A stretch of 58,486 bases of DNA. It comes from an uncultured Eubacteriales bacterium. GTDB taxonomy: Bacteria > Bacillota > Clostridia > Lachnospirales > Lachnospiraceae. The stretch covers positions 1 to 58,486 of the forward strand of contig OMVQ01000056.1 of assembly GCA_900314555.1 (NCBI GenBank), in the 5' to 3' direction. Under the pieces are notes generated by a model that saw only the letters and a list, made by a program, of their open reading frames with translations, ran no database searches and was not told where the DNA came from. A program made the translations under genes and the position numbers. Below, in pieces: positions 17,075-25,358 of this stretch. Position 1 is the stretch's first letter; each line of letters starts with the position of its first letter.

Positions 17075-17332
17075 CTACTTTCCAAGGATTTTCTTCATAC
17101 AAGGGAAACAATATCCGCTACCTTTGTTATAAGGACATCCATCGCATTCACTCGCCGGTTTCTTAGTCTCAGGTTTTTTCTTTTCCCGATAGCACTTATT
17201 ATTGATGCACCTGTTATTATTTCCCCAGAAGTATTTGCATTTCATACAATCCTTTAGATCCCTTTCAAGTTTCTCTTCTGCTGACAACTTATGCTTATGC
17301 CGTCTGCTGAACTTTTTTTGAACCACTCCCAT
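17075..17332 (-). CDS. small cysteine-rich, probably zinc-binding protein
   Basis: The 85-residue basic protein has nine cysteines in two groups: CMKCKYFWGNNNRCINNKC in the middle and CDGCPYNKGSGYCFPC near the end. The spacing fits one or two zinc knuckles. The N-terminus is basic (KKFSRRHKHK). The CxxCPYxK motif resembles the endings of the two XRE-type regulators of the element. The start is seven bases after GGAG and lies inside the upstream small gene. A regulatory nucleic-acid-binding role is plausible; I know no named family. Confidence 0.6.
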   Translation of the reverse strand: MGVVQKKFSRRHKHKLSAEEKLERDLKDCMKCKYFWGNNNRCINNKCYREKKKPETKKPASECDGCPYNKGSGYCFPCMKKILGK

Positions 17333-17468
17333 CCTGACTCTCCTCTCCAAGAAGAAAAGTCTGATAGAATTCCTCAATCCGTTTATCTGCATCACCTGCA
17401 GCTTTAGCAAGAGACCATGTCATCAGTAAACCTAATAAAGCAAATGCTATTGAAATAATTTCTATCAT
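17295..17468 (-). CDS. small single-pass membrane protein (57 aa)
   Basis: The frame begins MIEIISIAFALLGLLMTWSL, a clear transmembrane helix at residues 3-22, followed by a charged cytoplasmic tail (AAGDADKRIEEFYQTF). GGAGGATGTAGAC lies just upstream of the ATG. It overlaps the cysteine-rich gene by 38 bp, consistent with coupled translation. The function is unknown. Confidence 0.6.
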   Translation of the reverse strand: MIEIISIAFALLGLLMTWSLAKAAGDADKRIEEFYQTFLLGEESQDGSGSKKVQQTA

Positions 17469-17499
17469 GTCTACATCCTCCTTATATTTCCTGCTAAAA

Positions 17500-17973
17500 C
17501 AAGTTCAGTCAGGACAGCTTCTTAGAAGCATGTAGGTGTACTCTGGTTCATCCGAACCCCTCTATCGCCCGTACACATGGGAATTGCAGGCAAGCCACTT
17601 TCGTGTTCACGACGCTCTTTCAAATAAGAACTATCTCCTCTTCTGCCATTGTGAGGATTAGGGCTGTGCCCCATATGGGTTATTATCCTTCCGCAACATC
17701 CTTGTTCCTTTTACCAGATTCATAACCAACTCCTCGTTCTTCACTTCTCAGTCCATCGAACTACTAATGTGAAAGTTGTGTTTGTATATCCTCAAGGTGA
17801 ATGCCCCGGAATTTTCACTTTACTCTCTCGAGTACCGCATTACTGCGGACCTGCAATTGATATTCAGTTTTTGTCCGTTTGTTTCGGACACACATATCAT
17901 AAACCAGAAAAAAATATTTGGATATGGACTGGTTTGGTGTTTTTTCTCAATATCACACCAAAAACTGGTGTTT
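17500..17973. ncRNA. hairpin-rich non-coding region, candidate structured RNA or cis-acting site
   Basis: This stretch has no convincing gene but many perfect short hairpins: GCTTC-TTA-GAAGC; GGTTC-ATCC-GAACC nested in GTGTAC/GTACAC; CGTG-TT-CACG; GGG-CTGT-GCCC beside CCCATATGGG; CCGCA-TTAC-TGCGG; and TGTCCG-N7-CGGACA. It ends at 17946-17970 with CACCA-N5-TGGTG followed by TTTTTATTT, which reads as an intrinsic terminator on the plus strand. That favours a plus-strand RNA of about 450 nt, but I see no clear plus promoter. A minus-strand frame of 50 codons (MGHSPNPHNGRRGDSSYLKE onward) is also open. A centromere for ParR or part of the transfer machinery are alternatives. Confidence 0.45.
17946..17970 (+). 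terminator. intrinsic terminator on the plus strand
   Basis: CACCA pairs with TGGTG around a five-base loop and is followed by TTTTTATTTATTT on the plus strand. No plus-strand gene precedes it, so it either ends an RNA from the hairpin-rich region or blocks antisense transcription of the DUF6462 genes. A third ACACCA copy nearby could pair alternatively. Confidence 0.55.
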
Positions 17974-18231
17974 TTATTTATTTAGCTTCGTTTTATCTAC
18001 TATGTACTTAGGCAACGGCACCGGATTCTCTTTGAACTGCTCCAGGTATGCCTCAAATATTTCTGTATTTATCAGTGCAGTATTTCCAACCTTATAAACA
18101 GCTCCTGCTTTCTTTGCCATTTCCATAATATGACTTCTGCTTATTCCATACACCGCCTGCCCTTCAGCTGCATTCACAAACTTTTTAAACACTTCTTTTG
18201 TGTCTGAATATGATTTATATGAATATCCCAT
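17974..18231 (-). CDS. DUF6462-type small protein, copy 3
   Basis: The 85-residue protein has one domain with the pattern KFVNAAEGQAVYGISRSHIMEMAKKAGAVYKVG, then ALINTEIFEAYLEQF. I associate this with DUF6462, a small family found beside integrases in Clostridia elements, with a fold like excisionase or MerR-type winged helices. It starts after GGAGGATTAAGGT, 3 bp behind the double-domain paralogue. A role in directing integration or excision, or in transcription control, is inferred. Confidence 0.7.
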   Translation of the reverse strand: MGYSYKSYSDTKEVFKKFVNAAEGQAVYGISRSHIMEMAKKAGAVYKVGNTALINTEIFEAYLEQFKENPVPLPKYIVDKTKLNK

Positions 18232-18234
18232 ACC

Positions 18235-18681
18235 TTAATCCTCCTTCCATAACGGATGCTTCATTTCCACAGGCTTTTCTCTAAATTGCTCCATATACTC
18301 ATCAAACACATCTAGTCTAATAAGTACTTTACTTCCCTTACTATCACCTATCTTATATACTGCTCCTGCTGCTCTTGCCATCTCAATAAAACGATTGCGT
18401 CCAATATTATAAATAAGTGTTCCTTCACCTACCCTCACAAATTTACGTTGAATTAGCTTAGATGATCTTCCTACTTTCGTTAAGTGCTTCATATAGTCCT
18501 CCAAAGGTTCAATCTTAATTAATCTTATTTTGGATAATTGGTACACCGCACCTGCTGCCTTTGCGTATGCAACAATAAGCGTTTCATCTATTCCAAAATA
18601 CTGTGCTGCTTCTTCATATCTTACAAATCGTTTCATCATATTGGATGCCTCATTTCCACGAGGCGATAATATAACTGCCAT
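18235..18681 (-). CDS. two-domain DUF6462-type protein, copy 2
   Basis: This 148-residue protein contains two DUF6462-like domains in tandem: RFVRYEEAAQYFGIDETLIV with AKAAGAVYQLSKIRLIK at residues 18-62, and KFVRVGEGTLIYNIGRNRF with ARAAGAVYKIGDSKGSKVLI at about 80-125. A shared AAGAVY core in both halves indicates internal duplication and fusion. Its neighbours on both sides carry single domains. The start follows AGGTG at normal spacing. Confidence 0.7.
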   Translation of the reverse strand: MAVILSPRGNEASNMMKRFVRYEEAAQYFGIDETLIVAYAKAAGAVYQLSKIRLIKIEPLEDYMKHLTKVGRSSKLIQRKFVRVGEGTLIYNIGRNRFIEMARAAGAVYKIGDSKGSKVLIRLDVFDEYMEQFREKPVEMKHPLWKED

Positions 18682-18689
18682 ATATTCAC

Positions 18690-18908
18690 CTACTTATAAA
18701 AATCATCTTCTACAATTCTGAATGTCTCCAAATACTCATCAAGTATTTCGGTATTGACCAAAACCAGCTGACCGACCTTATAACATGCTTTTGCATCTTT
18801 AGCCAACTCTTGGAATTTGCTTAAACCCATACTATACATCTTGGCTCCTTCCGCATATCTCACAAACTTCTGCATGTTTCTTTTATTAGGTGCTTCTTTA
18901 CCTGTCAT
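18690..18908 (-). CDS. DUF6462-type small protein, copy 1
   Basis: A 72-residue single-domain member (KFVRYAEGAKMYSMGLSKFQ, then AKACYKVGQLVLVNTEIL). It is the first gene of the element on this side, 222 bp from the lysS stop. The ATG used is eight bases after AAAGGAG; an ATG two codons earlier is too close to it. Together with its paralogues it gives four domain copies in under 1 kb. Confidence 0.68.
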   Translation of the reverse strand: MTGKEAPNKRNMQKFVRYAEGAKMYSMGLSKFQELAKDAKACYKVGQLVLVNTEILDEYLETFRIVEDDFYK

Positions 18909-18944
18909 ACTCATATCTCCTTTCAAATTTTTTCTCCATAACGC

Positions 18945-18986
18945 AAAAAGAGGATACTTTCTAAATTTCTTTAGAAAATATCCTCT
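18945..18986 (-). terminator. 17-bp hairpin with T-tract between lysS and the ICE genes
   Basis: On the minus strand a 17-bp stem (arms 18970-18986 and 18949-18965) with a four-base loop is followed by five T. The only non-Watson-Crick pair is a G-U wobble in minus-strand RNA but a C-A mismatch in plus-strand RNA, so it works best as a minus-strand terminator. It ends lysS transcription or, since the DUF6462 ATG is only about 40 bases further on, works as an attenuator of that operon. Confidence 0.85.
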
Positions 18987-19066
18987 AAGTAGTGCTTATC
19001 TTTTAATTTTGCTTTTCAATAAGATTGTAAATCCTTGTACACTCTTTGTTATGACTATTGCTTTTG

Positions 19067-19093
19067 ATGGTCAAAATAATGGTCAAATGACCA
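19067..19093. repeat. TGGTCA repeats near the ICE-chromosome junction
   Basis: ATGGTCAAA occurs twice with a 12-bp period (19067 and 19079), directly followed by TGACCA in inverted orientation (19088-19093). The position about 40-65 bp from the lysS stop fits arm-type sites for a tyrosine recombinase or an operator for the DUF6462 proteins. Neither can be decided from sequence. Confidence 0.5.
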
Positions 19094-19130
19094 CCCCATA
19101 CCCTTCAAACCCGCATAAATACTGGATTTT

Positions 19131-20735
19131 TTAGGTTGTGCTTCGCATTGTTGGAAACAACAACACATCTCTAATCGCAGGTGAATCTGTTAATAACATC
19201 ACAAGTCTGTCTATTCCATATCCTATACCACCTGTTGGAGGCATACCGATTTCAAGAGCATTTAAGAAGTCCTCGTCTGTGTGGTTAGCTTCTTCATCAC
19301 CGGCATCTGCGGCAGCATCCTGAAGTTTGAATCTCTCTCTCTGGTCGATAGGATCATTTAATTCTGAATATGCGTTACACATTTCCCATGTGTTAATAAA
19401 TAATTCGAAACGCTCAACTTTCTCTGGATCGTCAGGTTTCATCTTAGTAAGTGGTGAAATTGCGATTGGATGATCCATAATAAATGTTGGCTGAATTAAG
19501 TTCTTTTCACAGAATTCCTCGAAGAATAAATTGATGATGTCACCTTTAGTATGGCGTTCTTCATATTCGATATGATTTTCATCAGCAATCTTCTTAGCTT
19601 CTTCGTCTGTCTTAACTGTATCAAAATCAATTCCTGTATATTTCTTAATTGCATCATTCATTGTAAGACGTTCAAATGGCTTACCAAGGTCGATTTCAAT
19701 TCCGTTATATGTTATCTTTGTTGTTCCGCAGACTTTTTCTGCAAGGTAACGGAACATACTCTCTGTGAGTTCCATCATTCCGTTGTAATCTGTATACGCC
19801 TGATATAATTCCATAAGTGTGAATTCTGGGTTATGTCTTGTATCTACACCCTCGTTACGGAATACTCTGCCGATTTCATATACTCTTTCTAAGCCACCGA
19901 CAATAAGTCTCTTTAAATATAATTCAAGAGAAATACGAAGTTTTACGTCTTCGTCTAATGCATTATAATGTGTCTCGAAAGGTCTGGCTGCTGCACCACC
20001 TGCATTTGACACAAGCATTGGTGTCTCAACCTCCATAAAGTCTCTTGCATCTAAGAAATTACGGATTTCTTTAATGATTTTCGAACGCTTAATAAATGTC
20101 TCCTTTACCTCTGGATTCATAATTAAGTCTGTATATCTCTGTCTGTATCTTAAGTCTGTATTAGTCATTCCATGATATTTCTCTGGAAGAATCTGAAGAC
20201 TCTTCGATAACATTGTAATATTTGATGCATGAATTGAGATTTCGCCTGTCTTCGTTCTGAATAAGAAACCCTCTACACCAAAGATATCACCGATATCTGA
20301 TTTCTTAAAATCTGCGTATTTATCTTCACCAACAGAATCTCTGGCAACGTATACCTGAATATTACCTTTAAGGTCCTGAATATTACAAAATGATGCTTTA
20401 CCCATTACACGTTTGAACATCATACGTCCGGCTATTGAGACATTAATAGGAGCTGCATCCATAATAGCTCTTCTCTCGTTGTAATCCTGATTGATTGCAT
20501 CTCTTGCCTGCTGCTCGTCAAGACCATCAACATTTACTTTCTCTCTTCCGGCTAAAATCTCTGTTTCATGAGCTTCGTATTCTGCCTTAGCATCTGCTGT
20601 GTGATATGTTACGTCATATTTTGTTATCTCAAATGGGTTCTTACCATTTGCCTGTAAATCTGCTAATTTCTCTCTTCTGACTTTTAATAACTGGTTGATG
20701 TCCTGTTCTTGTGTGTTATTCTTTTGTTGTGCCAC
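19131..20735 (-). CDS. lysS: lysyl-tRNA synthetase, class II
   Basis: LysRS charges tRNA-Lys. The sequence has the N-terminal OB-fold for anticodon binding ([19 protein letters not shown]), class II motif 2 ([20 protein letters not shown]) and motif 3 ([19 protein letters not shown]). Length (534 residues) is normal. I chose a GTG start (giving [11 protein letters not shown]) because it sits eight bases after AAGGAG; a GTG three codons earlier is too close. The C-terminus ends FPTMRSTT, an unusual last few residues right at the ICE junction, which suggests that integration replaced the native end. It follows greA by 33 bp, a common clostridial pair. Confidence 0.95.
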   Translation of the reverse strand: MAQQKNNTQEQDINQLLKVRREKLADLQANGKNPFEITKYDVTYHTADAKAEYEAHETEILAGREKVNVDGLDEQQARDAINQDYNERRAIMDAAPINVSIAGRMMFKRVMGKASFCNIQDLKGNIQVYVARDSVGEDKYADFKKSDIGDIFGVEGFLFRTKTGEISIHASNITMLSKSLQILPEKYHGMTNTDLRYRQRYTDLIMNPEVKETFIKRSKIIKEIRNFLDARDFMEVETPMLVSNAGGAAARPFETHYNALDEDVKLRISLELYLKRLIVGGLERVYEIGRVFRNEGVDTRHNPEFTLMELYQAYTDYNGMMELTESMFRYLAEKVCGTTKITYNGIEIDLGKPFERLTMNDAIKKYTGIDFDTVKTDEEAKKIADENHIEYEERHTKGDIINLFFEEFCEKNLIQPTFIMDHPIAISPLTKMKPDDPEKVERFELFINTWEMCNAYSELNDPIDQRERFKLQDAAADAGDEEANHTDEDFLNALEIGMPPTGGIGYGIDRLVMLLTDSPAIRDVLLFPTMRSTT

Positions 20736-20768
20736 AACTTCCACTCCTTCTATCTCATCTCATTTCTA

Positions 20769-21257
20769 CTATTCTTCTACATTTCTCTGGATATCAAGAA
20801 TCTCGTACTGTGAAATTCCTGCCTGTGTTTCAACATCTACTATTTCTCCGACTTTGCAGCCAATTAAAGCCTTACCTAATGGTGATTCATTAGAAATCTT
20901 ATTATTAAGACTGTCTGCTTCTGTTGAACCTACAAGGTTAAATTCTAATTCTTCATCATATTCTATATCGAATAATTTAACTTTACAGCCTACGTTGATT
21001 TTCTCTAAGTCTATTTCGTCTTCGTCTACAACTTCAGCATTCTTAAGAATCTTCTCGATTTCTTCGATTCTCTTCTCGATATGTCCCTGCTCTTCTTTAG
21101 CAGCATCATATTCTGCATTTTCTGACAAGTCACCCTGTTCTCTTGCTTCTTTAATCTTGTCAGCAATTTCTTTTCTTCTGACAACTTTTAAATTCTCAAG
21201 TTCACTTTCTAATTTTTTTAATCCTGAATAAGTTAATATATTTTTTTTATCTGACAT
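20769..21257 (-). CDS. greA: transcription elongation factor GreA
   Basis: GreA rescues backtracked RNA polymerase by stimulating transcript cleavage. The 162-residue protein has the N-terminal coiled coil with the acidic tip in REQGDLSENAEYDAAKEEQ and the C-terminal FKBP-like domain with ISNESPLGKALIGCKVGE. It lies between dus and lysS, all on the minus strand. A second, more diverged GreA-family gene is at 49846-50349. Confidence 0.95.
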   Translation of the reverse strand: MSDKKNILTYSGLKKLESELENLKVVRRKEIADKIKEAREQGDLSENAEYDAAKEEQGHIEKRIEEIEKILKNAEVVDEDEIDLEKINVGCKVKLFDIEYDEELEFNLVGSTEADSLNNKISNESPLGKALIGCKVGEIVDVETQAGISQYEILDIQRNVEE

Positions 21258-21378
21258 TTTTCCGCGCCCTTCCTGAACAATTTCATATACTAAACAAGGA
21301 TTATATCCTAAACATTTGCCAATGTCAAGGTCGTGTCCTTGTATTATATTTACAATATATTTCTGCTTTAATTACTAC

Positions 21379-21540
21379 GTTTCCATATCATATAAATATA
21401 TTGATATATCATATTTTTACTTTATCTGCTAAGTTTACATATCTATAAGTATATTGATATGTCATATTTTACTTCATTTACTAAGTTTACATATTACATT
21501 AGGTATGTTGATACATTTACAATTATATTTACAACTATCT
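21379..21540. repeat. degenerate tandem repeat of about 53 bp, three copies
   Basis: The greA-dus gap holds copies starting with GTTTCCATATC, GTTTACATATC and GTTTACATATT at 21379, 21433 and 21485, each continuing with TATTGATA or TGTTGATA and (in the first two) CATATTTTTAC-type sequence. The third is diverged and loses the second half. It is very AT-rich, and I see no gene in it. Confidence 0.55.
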
Positions 21541-21547
21541 GCTATAC

Positions 21548-22504
21548 CTAAATAAATTTCTCAATCAGCTCTGCTAATTCATCATAACTTTCTGTCTGGT
21601 TTACAATATTTCTTATATTAGATGAATGTGGCATACCGGTTGTATACCATGCTACGTGTTTTCGCATTTCACGAATTCCCGTATATTCGCCTTTATATTT
21701 AATAAGAAGTCCTGCATGTCGTAAAATCATTTCTTTGACTTCCTGTCTGCTAGGTGGTTCATTAATTATACCTTTTTCAAAATAATCGGCTATGTCTCTG
21801 AATATCCATGGATTACCTCTTGCGGCTCTTCCAATCATTATTCCGTCACAGCCTGTTTCCTCATAGATTCTCTTCGCATCTTCTATGCCTCTTATATCAC
21901 CATTTCCGATTACAGGAATACTTACATTTCGCTTTACATCAGCTATGACTTTATAGTCTGCATTTCCTGAATAATACTGTTCTCTGGTTCTTCCATGAAC
22001 AGCTATTGCAGACACTCCACAGCTTTCCGCTACTTTTGCAATCTCCACCGCATTTACATTCTGCTCGTCGAAGCCCTTTCGAATCTTGATGGTTACAGGT
22101 CTGTCTACTTTCGATACAATGTTTGTAAGTATTTCTTCGACTAACTTTGGATTCTTCATAAGAGCACTGCCCTCATGATTATTAACAATCTTAGGAACAG
22201 GACATCCCATATTTATATCGATTATGTCAAATGTCCTCTCTTCGCAGAGTTTTCTTGCCATATTGCCCATTATCTCAGGATCAGAGCCAAATAACTGTAC
22301 TGCTATCGGGTTCTCTGATTCATTGGTTTCTAACAGAGGTTCAGTGTTTTTGTTCTTATATAAAATAGCTTTTGCACTGACCATTTCCGTATACAGAAGT
22401 CCACAGCCCATCTCTTTGCAAAGTATTCGATATGGTAAATCTGTTACACCCGCCATAGGAGCAAGTGCTATATTGTTTTTAATTTCTACATTTCCTATCT
22501 TCAT
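21548..22504 (-). CDS. dus: tRNA-dihydrouridine synthase (DusB-type)
   Basis: An FMN-dependent enzyme that reduces uridines in tRNA D-loops. It shows the TIM-barrel start IALAPMAGVTDLPYR, the catalytic cysteine in NMGCPVPKI, the VTIKIRKGF strand and the flavin-phosphate region GRAARGNPWIF. At 318 residues it has the usual length. coaX ends 11 bp upstream, so the two are likely co-transcribed. Which uridine positions it modifies cannot be read from sequence. Confidence 0.93.
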   Translation of the reverse strand: MKIGNVEIKNNIALAPMAGVTDLPYRILCKEMGCGLLYTEMVSAKAILYKNKNTEPLLETNESENPIAVQLFGSDPEIMGNMARKLCEERTFDIIDINMGCPVPKIVNNHEGSALMKNPKLVEEILTNIVSKVDRPVTIKIRKGFDEQNVNAVEIAKVAESCGVSAIAVHGRTREQYYSGNADYKVIADVKRNVSIPVIGNGDIRGIEDAKRIYEETGCDGIMIGRAARGNPWIFRDIADYFEKGIINEPPSRQEVKEMILRHAGLLIKYKGEYTGIREMRKHVAWYTTGMPHSSNIRNIVNQTESYDELAELIEKFI

Positions 22505-22515
22505 CTGTAAATTAC

Positions 22516-23292
22516 CTATGAAATACCTTTGACTCTGTTATAAATGAGTCGAAGTCCCTTAAGTGTAAGGTTGCTGTCATAAATATCGATTTTATCCGTA
22601 GAATCCGCAATGATTTTACCAAGTCCGCCTGTGGCTACTACTTTGATTCTATCGTCATCGGCTTCTTCTTTAATCTTATCGATTATATATTCTGTCTGAC
22701 CGATGTATCCATATACAAGTCCTGCCTGCATACTTGAAATAGTATCTTTAGCAAGTATTGAATCAGGTTTCCTAATATCTATTGCCGGTAACTTTGCTGT
22801 ATCTTCCCACAATGCCTTTGCACATATCTTGATTCCCGGCGATGTAATACCCGCTGCAAATGCACCATCTTCGGTTATATAATCGTATGTTGTTGCTGTT
22901 CCGAAATCTATAACGATAACAGGTCCGCCATACAATTCATATCCGCCTACTGCATCTACGATTCTGTCTGCACCTATCTCCGGCGCATTTCCGGTTACAA
23001 GTTTAATTCCTGTCTTTATGCCCGGGCCTACGATAATTGGCTTTTTGTTAAGATATTTAACCACTGCATTTTCAAATGAATGCATTACATCAGGAACAAC
23101 TGATGATATAATTACATCTTTAATCTTACTAAGTTCAATCTTTCTGCTGTTTAGAAGATTCGTAATTAACATACCAAATTCATCTGAAGTTCTCTGTATC
23201 TTTGTTGTTATTCTGAATGTTGCTGTTATATCTTCATTTTCAAATACCCCAAGTGTTATGTTTGTATTTCCTATGTCTACAACTAATAGCAT
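22516..23292 (-). CDS. coaX: type III pantothenate kinase
   Basis: CoaX phosphorylates pantothenate in the first step of CoA synthesis and is not inhibited by CoA as PanK-I is. The ASKHA-fold motifs are clear: [13 protein letters not shown] at residues 5-17, [14 protein letters not shown], and [12 protein letters not shown]. Length (258 residues) is standard. The ATG follows AATGGAGAAAGAAG. It is in line with a DUF6145 gene upstream and dus downstream. Confidence 0.95.
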   Translation of the reverse strand: MLLVVDIGNTNITLGVFENEDITATFRITTKIQRTSDEFGMLITNLLNSRKIELSKIKDVIISSVVPDVMHSFENAVVKYLNKKPIIVGPGIKTGIKLVTGNAPEIGADRIVDAVGGYELYGGPVIVIDFGTATTYDYITEDGAFAAGITSPGIKICAKALWEDTAKLPAIDIRKPDSILAKDTISSMQAGLVYGYIGQTEYIIDKIKEEADDDRIKVVATGGLGKIIADSTDKIDIYDSNLTLKGLRLIYNRVKGIS

Positions 23293-23312
23293 CTTCTTTC
23301 TCCATTTCCTGA

Positions 23313-23639
23313 TTATTCACATTCGCCTAACACGAATATCTTATAGAATGTCTCTAATGATTCTAATAAATCTCTTTTCTCTGTCTGCAGCTGTTTAATC
23401 TTTAAGCCACAGCCGATATCATCAAAAGTAACGTCATAATCATCACACATTACTTTGAATTCTAATGTTCCGTCCTCTGTAAATTCCAGAGTAATAATTC
23501 CTCCGATGTCCTCTGTAAATAATACGCACATTATCTTCAGTTCATCTTTAATACTATCCGGTAATTTATCAAAATCAGGATTAAAATAATATTTCTGCTC
23601 ATATGAGTTTGCTCCGCAAAGCACCATATTTTCTCCCAT
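23313..23639 (-). CDS. DUF6145-type protein
   Basis: The 108-residue acidic protein begins [20 protein letters not shown] and continues with [20 protein letters not shown]. From memory it matches DUF6145, a small family of Lachnospiraceae of unknown function. There is no membrane segment or signal. It lies 20 bp from coaX on the same strand. Another ATG four codons later is also possible. Confidence 0.65.
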   Translation of the reverse strand: MGENMVLCGANSYEQKYYFNPDFDKLPDSIKDELKIMCVLFTEDIGGIITLEFTEDGTLEFKVMCDDYDVTFDDIGCGLKIKQLQTEKRDLLESLETFYKIFVLGECE

Positions 23640-23771
23640 ATTCAAAAGTCCTTCCACATTTACTTATTTACTTATTTAATTATATGTTCTATATCATCTG
23701 ACAATATATCACACAAAATATTTATAGTATTTATTTAACGGTAAATCATAACATTTGCCCTAATATATGTT

Positions 23772-24074
23772 CTATCGCCACAATGCAATAAAACTGATTA
23801 TCATCATTACTAATAGGAATATTCCTGCTATGAATAGTGCAATGGTTTTAGCAATCTCTCTTCGCTGGTAGTATTTTACTCCCATACACAGATTAAGTAT
23901 TGATGCGAATAAAAATTCTACCGTAAATGCTTTCTCGTATTTAGTCTGGTCAATAAAGATTACTATTGCAGTAATTATAGCTCCGATTCCCATAATGATA
24001 TTAATGGTGTCATATATTCCTGATGAGTGCAGGTTTCGTCTGCGTCTGTCACTTTTCGAACTATCCTTTTTCAT
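23772..24074 (-). CDS. small three-helix membrane protein
   Basis: The 100-residue protein has a basic N-terminus (KKDSSKSDRRRRN) and three hydrophobic helices at about 23-42, 54-66 and 76-98. It may belong to DUF6637, from memory. The ATG follows AGGAGGTAAAG. It lies 26 bp downstream of argF and is likely co-transcribed, though no functional link is known. Confidence 0.6.
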   Translation of the reverse strand: MKKDSSKSDRRRRNLHSSGIYDTINIIMGIGAIITAIVIFIDQTKYEKAFTVEFLFASILNLCMGVKYYQRREIAKTIALFIAGIFLLVMMIISFIALWR

Positions 24075-24100
24075 CTTTACCTCCTTTTACCTTACATATT

Positions 24101-25108
24101 CTAATATGTACTTGGTTTAAGAGTCGCTGCCATTATTGCCTTGATTGAATGCATTCTGTTCTCTGCTTCATCAAACACTACAGACTGTGGTGATTCGAAC
24201 ACTTCGTCTGTTACTTCCATTTCTTTTATACCGAATTTCTCATATATTTCCTTGCCGATTTTAGTCTTAAGGTCGTGGAAAGCTGGGAGACAATGCATAA
24301 ATATTGCTGTATCTTTTGCATTTGCCATGGCATTTTTATTAACCTGATATGGCATTAATGCATTAATTCTCTCTTCCCATACGCTTTCGTCCTCGCCCAT
24401 TGATACCCATACGTCAGTATAGATAATATCGGCATCTTTTGTTCCTTCTTCTACGCTTTCAGTAAGCACAATGCTTCCGCCTGAATCTTTGGCATATTCT
24501 TTACAGATTGCCACTAATTCTGCATCAGGGAAATATTCCTTAGCTGTACAAGCTACGAAATTTAAACCTAATTTAGAGCAGGCTATCATAAGTGAATTAC
24601 CCATATTATATCTTGCATCGCCCATATATACGAATTTTAATCCGGCTAATTTACCGAATTTCTCTTTAATTGTTAACATATCAGCTATCATCTGTGTTGG
24701 ATGGTATTCATTAGTAAGACCATTCCATACAGGAACTCCTGCATATTTAGCAAGTTCTTCTACTATATCCTGTCCAAATCCTCTGTATTCAATACCATCA
24801 AACATTCTTCCAAGAACTCTTGCAGTATCAGGAATACTTTCTTTCTTACCAATCTGTGAACCTGTAGGGTCAAGATATGTTGTTCCCATACCAAGGTCGT
24901 GTGCAGCTACTTCAAATGAGCAACGTGTACGTGTGCTTGTCTTTTCAAATATTAATGCTACATTCTGACCTCTGTAGTTATCTACTCTTAATCCCTTTTT
25001 CTTCTTCTCTTTAAGTTCTGCTGACAAATCTATAAGATATTCTATCTCTTCTTTTGAAAAATCGCGTAATGTTAAGAAATTTCTTCCCTGTAAATCTATT
25101 TTCTTCAT
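24101..25108 (-). CDS. argF: ornithine carbamoyltransferase
   Basis: Makes citrulline from ornithine and carbamoyl phosphate in arginine synthesis, or works in reverse in the arginine deiminase route. Visible motifs are the carbamoyl-phosphate loop [23 protein letters not shown], and the ornithine-site HCLPAFHD. The 335-residue frame starts [11 protein letters not shown] after AATGGAGACTAAG; the ATG in that AATGGAG is in frame four codons earlier and is less likely. No other arginine gene is visible nearby, so biosynthetic or catabolic use stays open. Confidence 0.94.
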   Translation of the reverse strand: MKKIDLQGRNFLTLRDFSKEEIEYLIDLSAELKEKKKKGLRVDNYRGQNVALIFEKTSTRTRCSFEVAAHDLGMGTTYLDPTGSQIGKKESIPDTARVLGRMFDGIEYRGFGQDIVEELAKYAGVPVWNGLTNEYHPTQMIADMLTIKEKFGKLAGLKFVYMGDARYNMGNSLMIACSKLGLNFVACTAKEYFPDAELVAICKEYAKDSGGSIVLTESVEEGTKDADIIYTDVWVSMGEDESVWEERINALMPYQVNKNAMANAKDTAIFMHCLPAFHDLKTKIGKEIYEKFGIKEMEVTDEVFESPQSVVFDEAENRMHSIKAIMAATLKPSTY

Positions 25109-25358
25109 CTTAGTCTCCATTCTGCAGACGCATTATATTAAATCCTCTTTTGTGGCATCTGCGACACGTAAAATAAATATTTATATTCATTTACTAATAA
25201 TACTTAATTTTTCCTAATAAGTCAAATAGCAAGACTCACCTATTTACAGAAAATATCAAATATTTTCATTCAATAGCTAAGTCCTGCTATTATGATTAAT
25301 CTAAATTATTGTTTAGATTCTATAATCTTTTAAATACTTTTAAATAAATTATTTCTGA

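Noticed and set aside
17776..18011. Plus-strand frames of 69-80 residues
   Set aside because: No ribosome binding site, low-complexity translation, and they run through hairpins and a terminator.
1..19130. Prophage
   Set aside because: No capsid, tail, terminase or lysis genes; relaxase, MobC, PcfB and coupling protein define a conjugative element.
25172..25191. ARG box upstream of argF
   Set aside because: The sequence resembles TGAATATAAATATTTA but lacks the conserved second half; in AT-rich DNA this is too weak.
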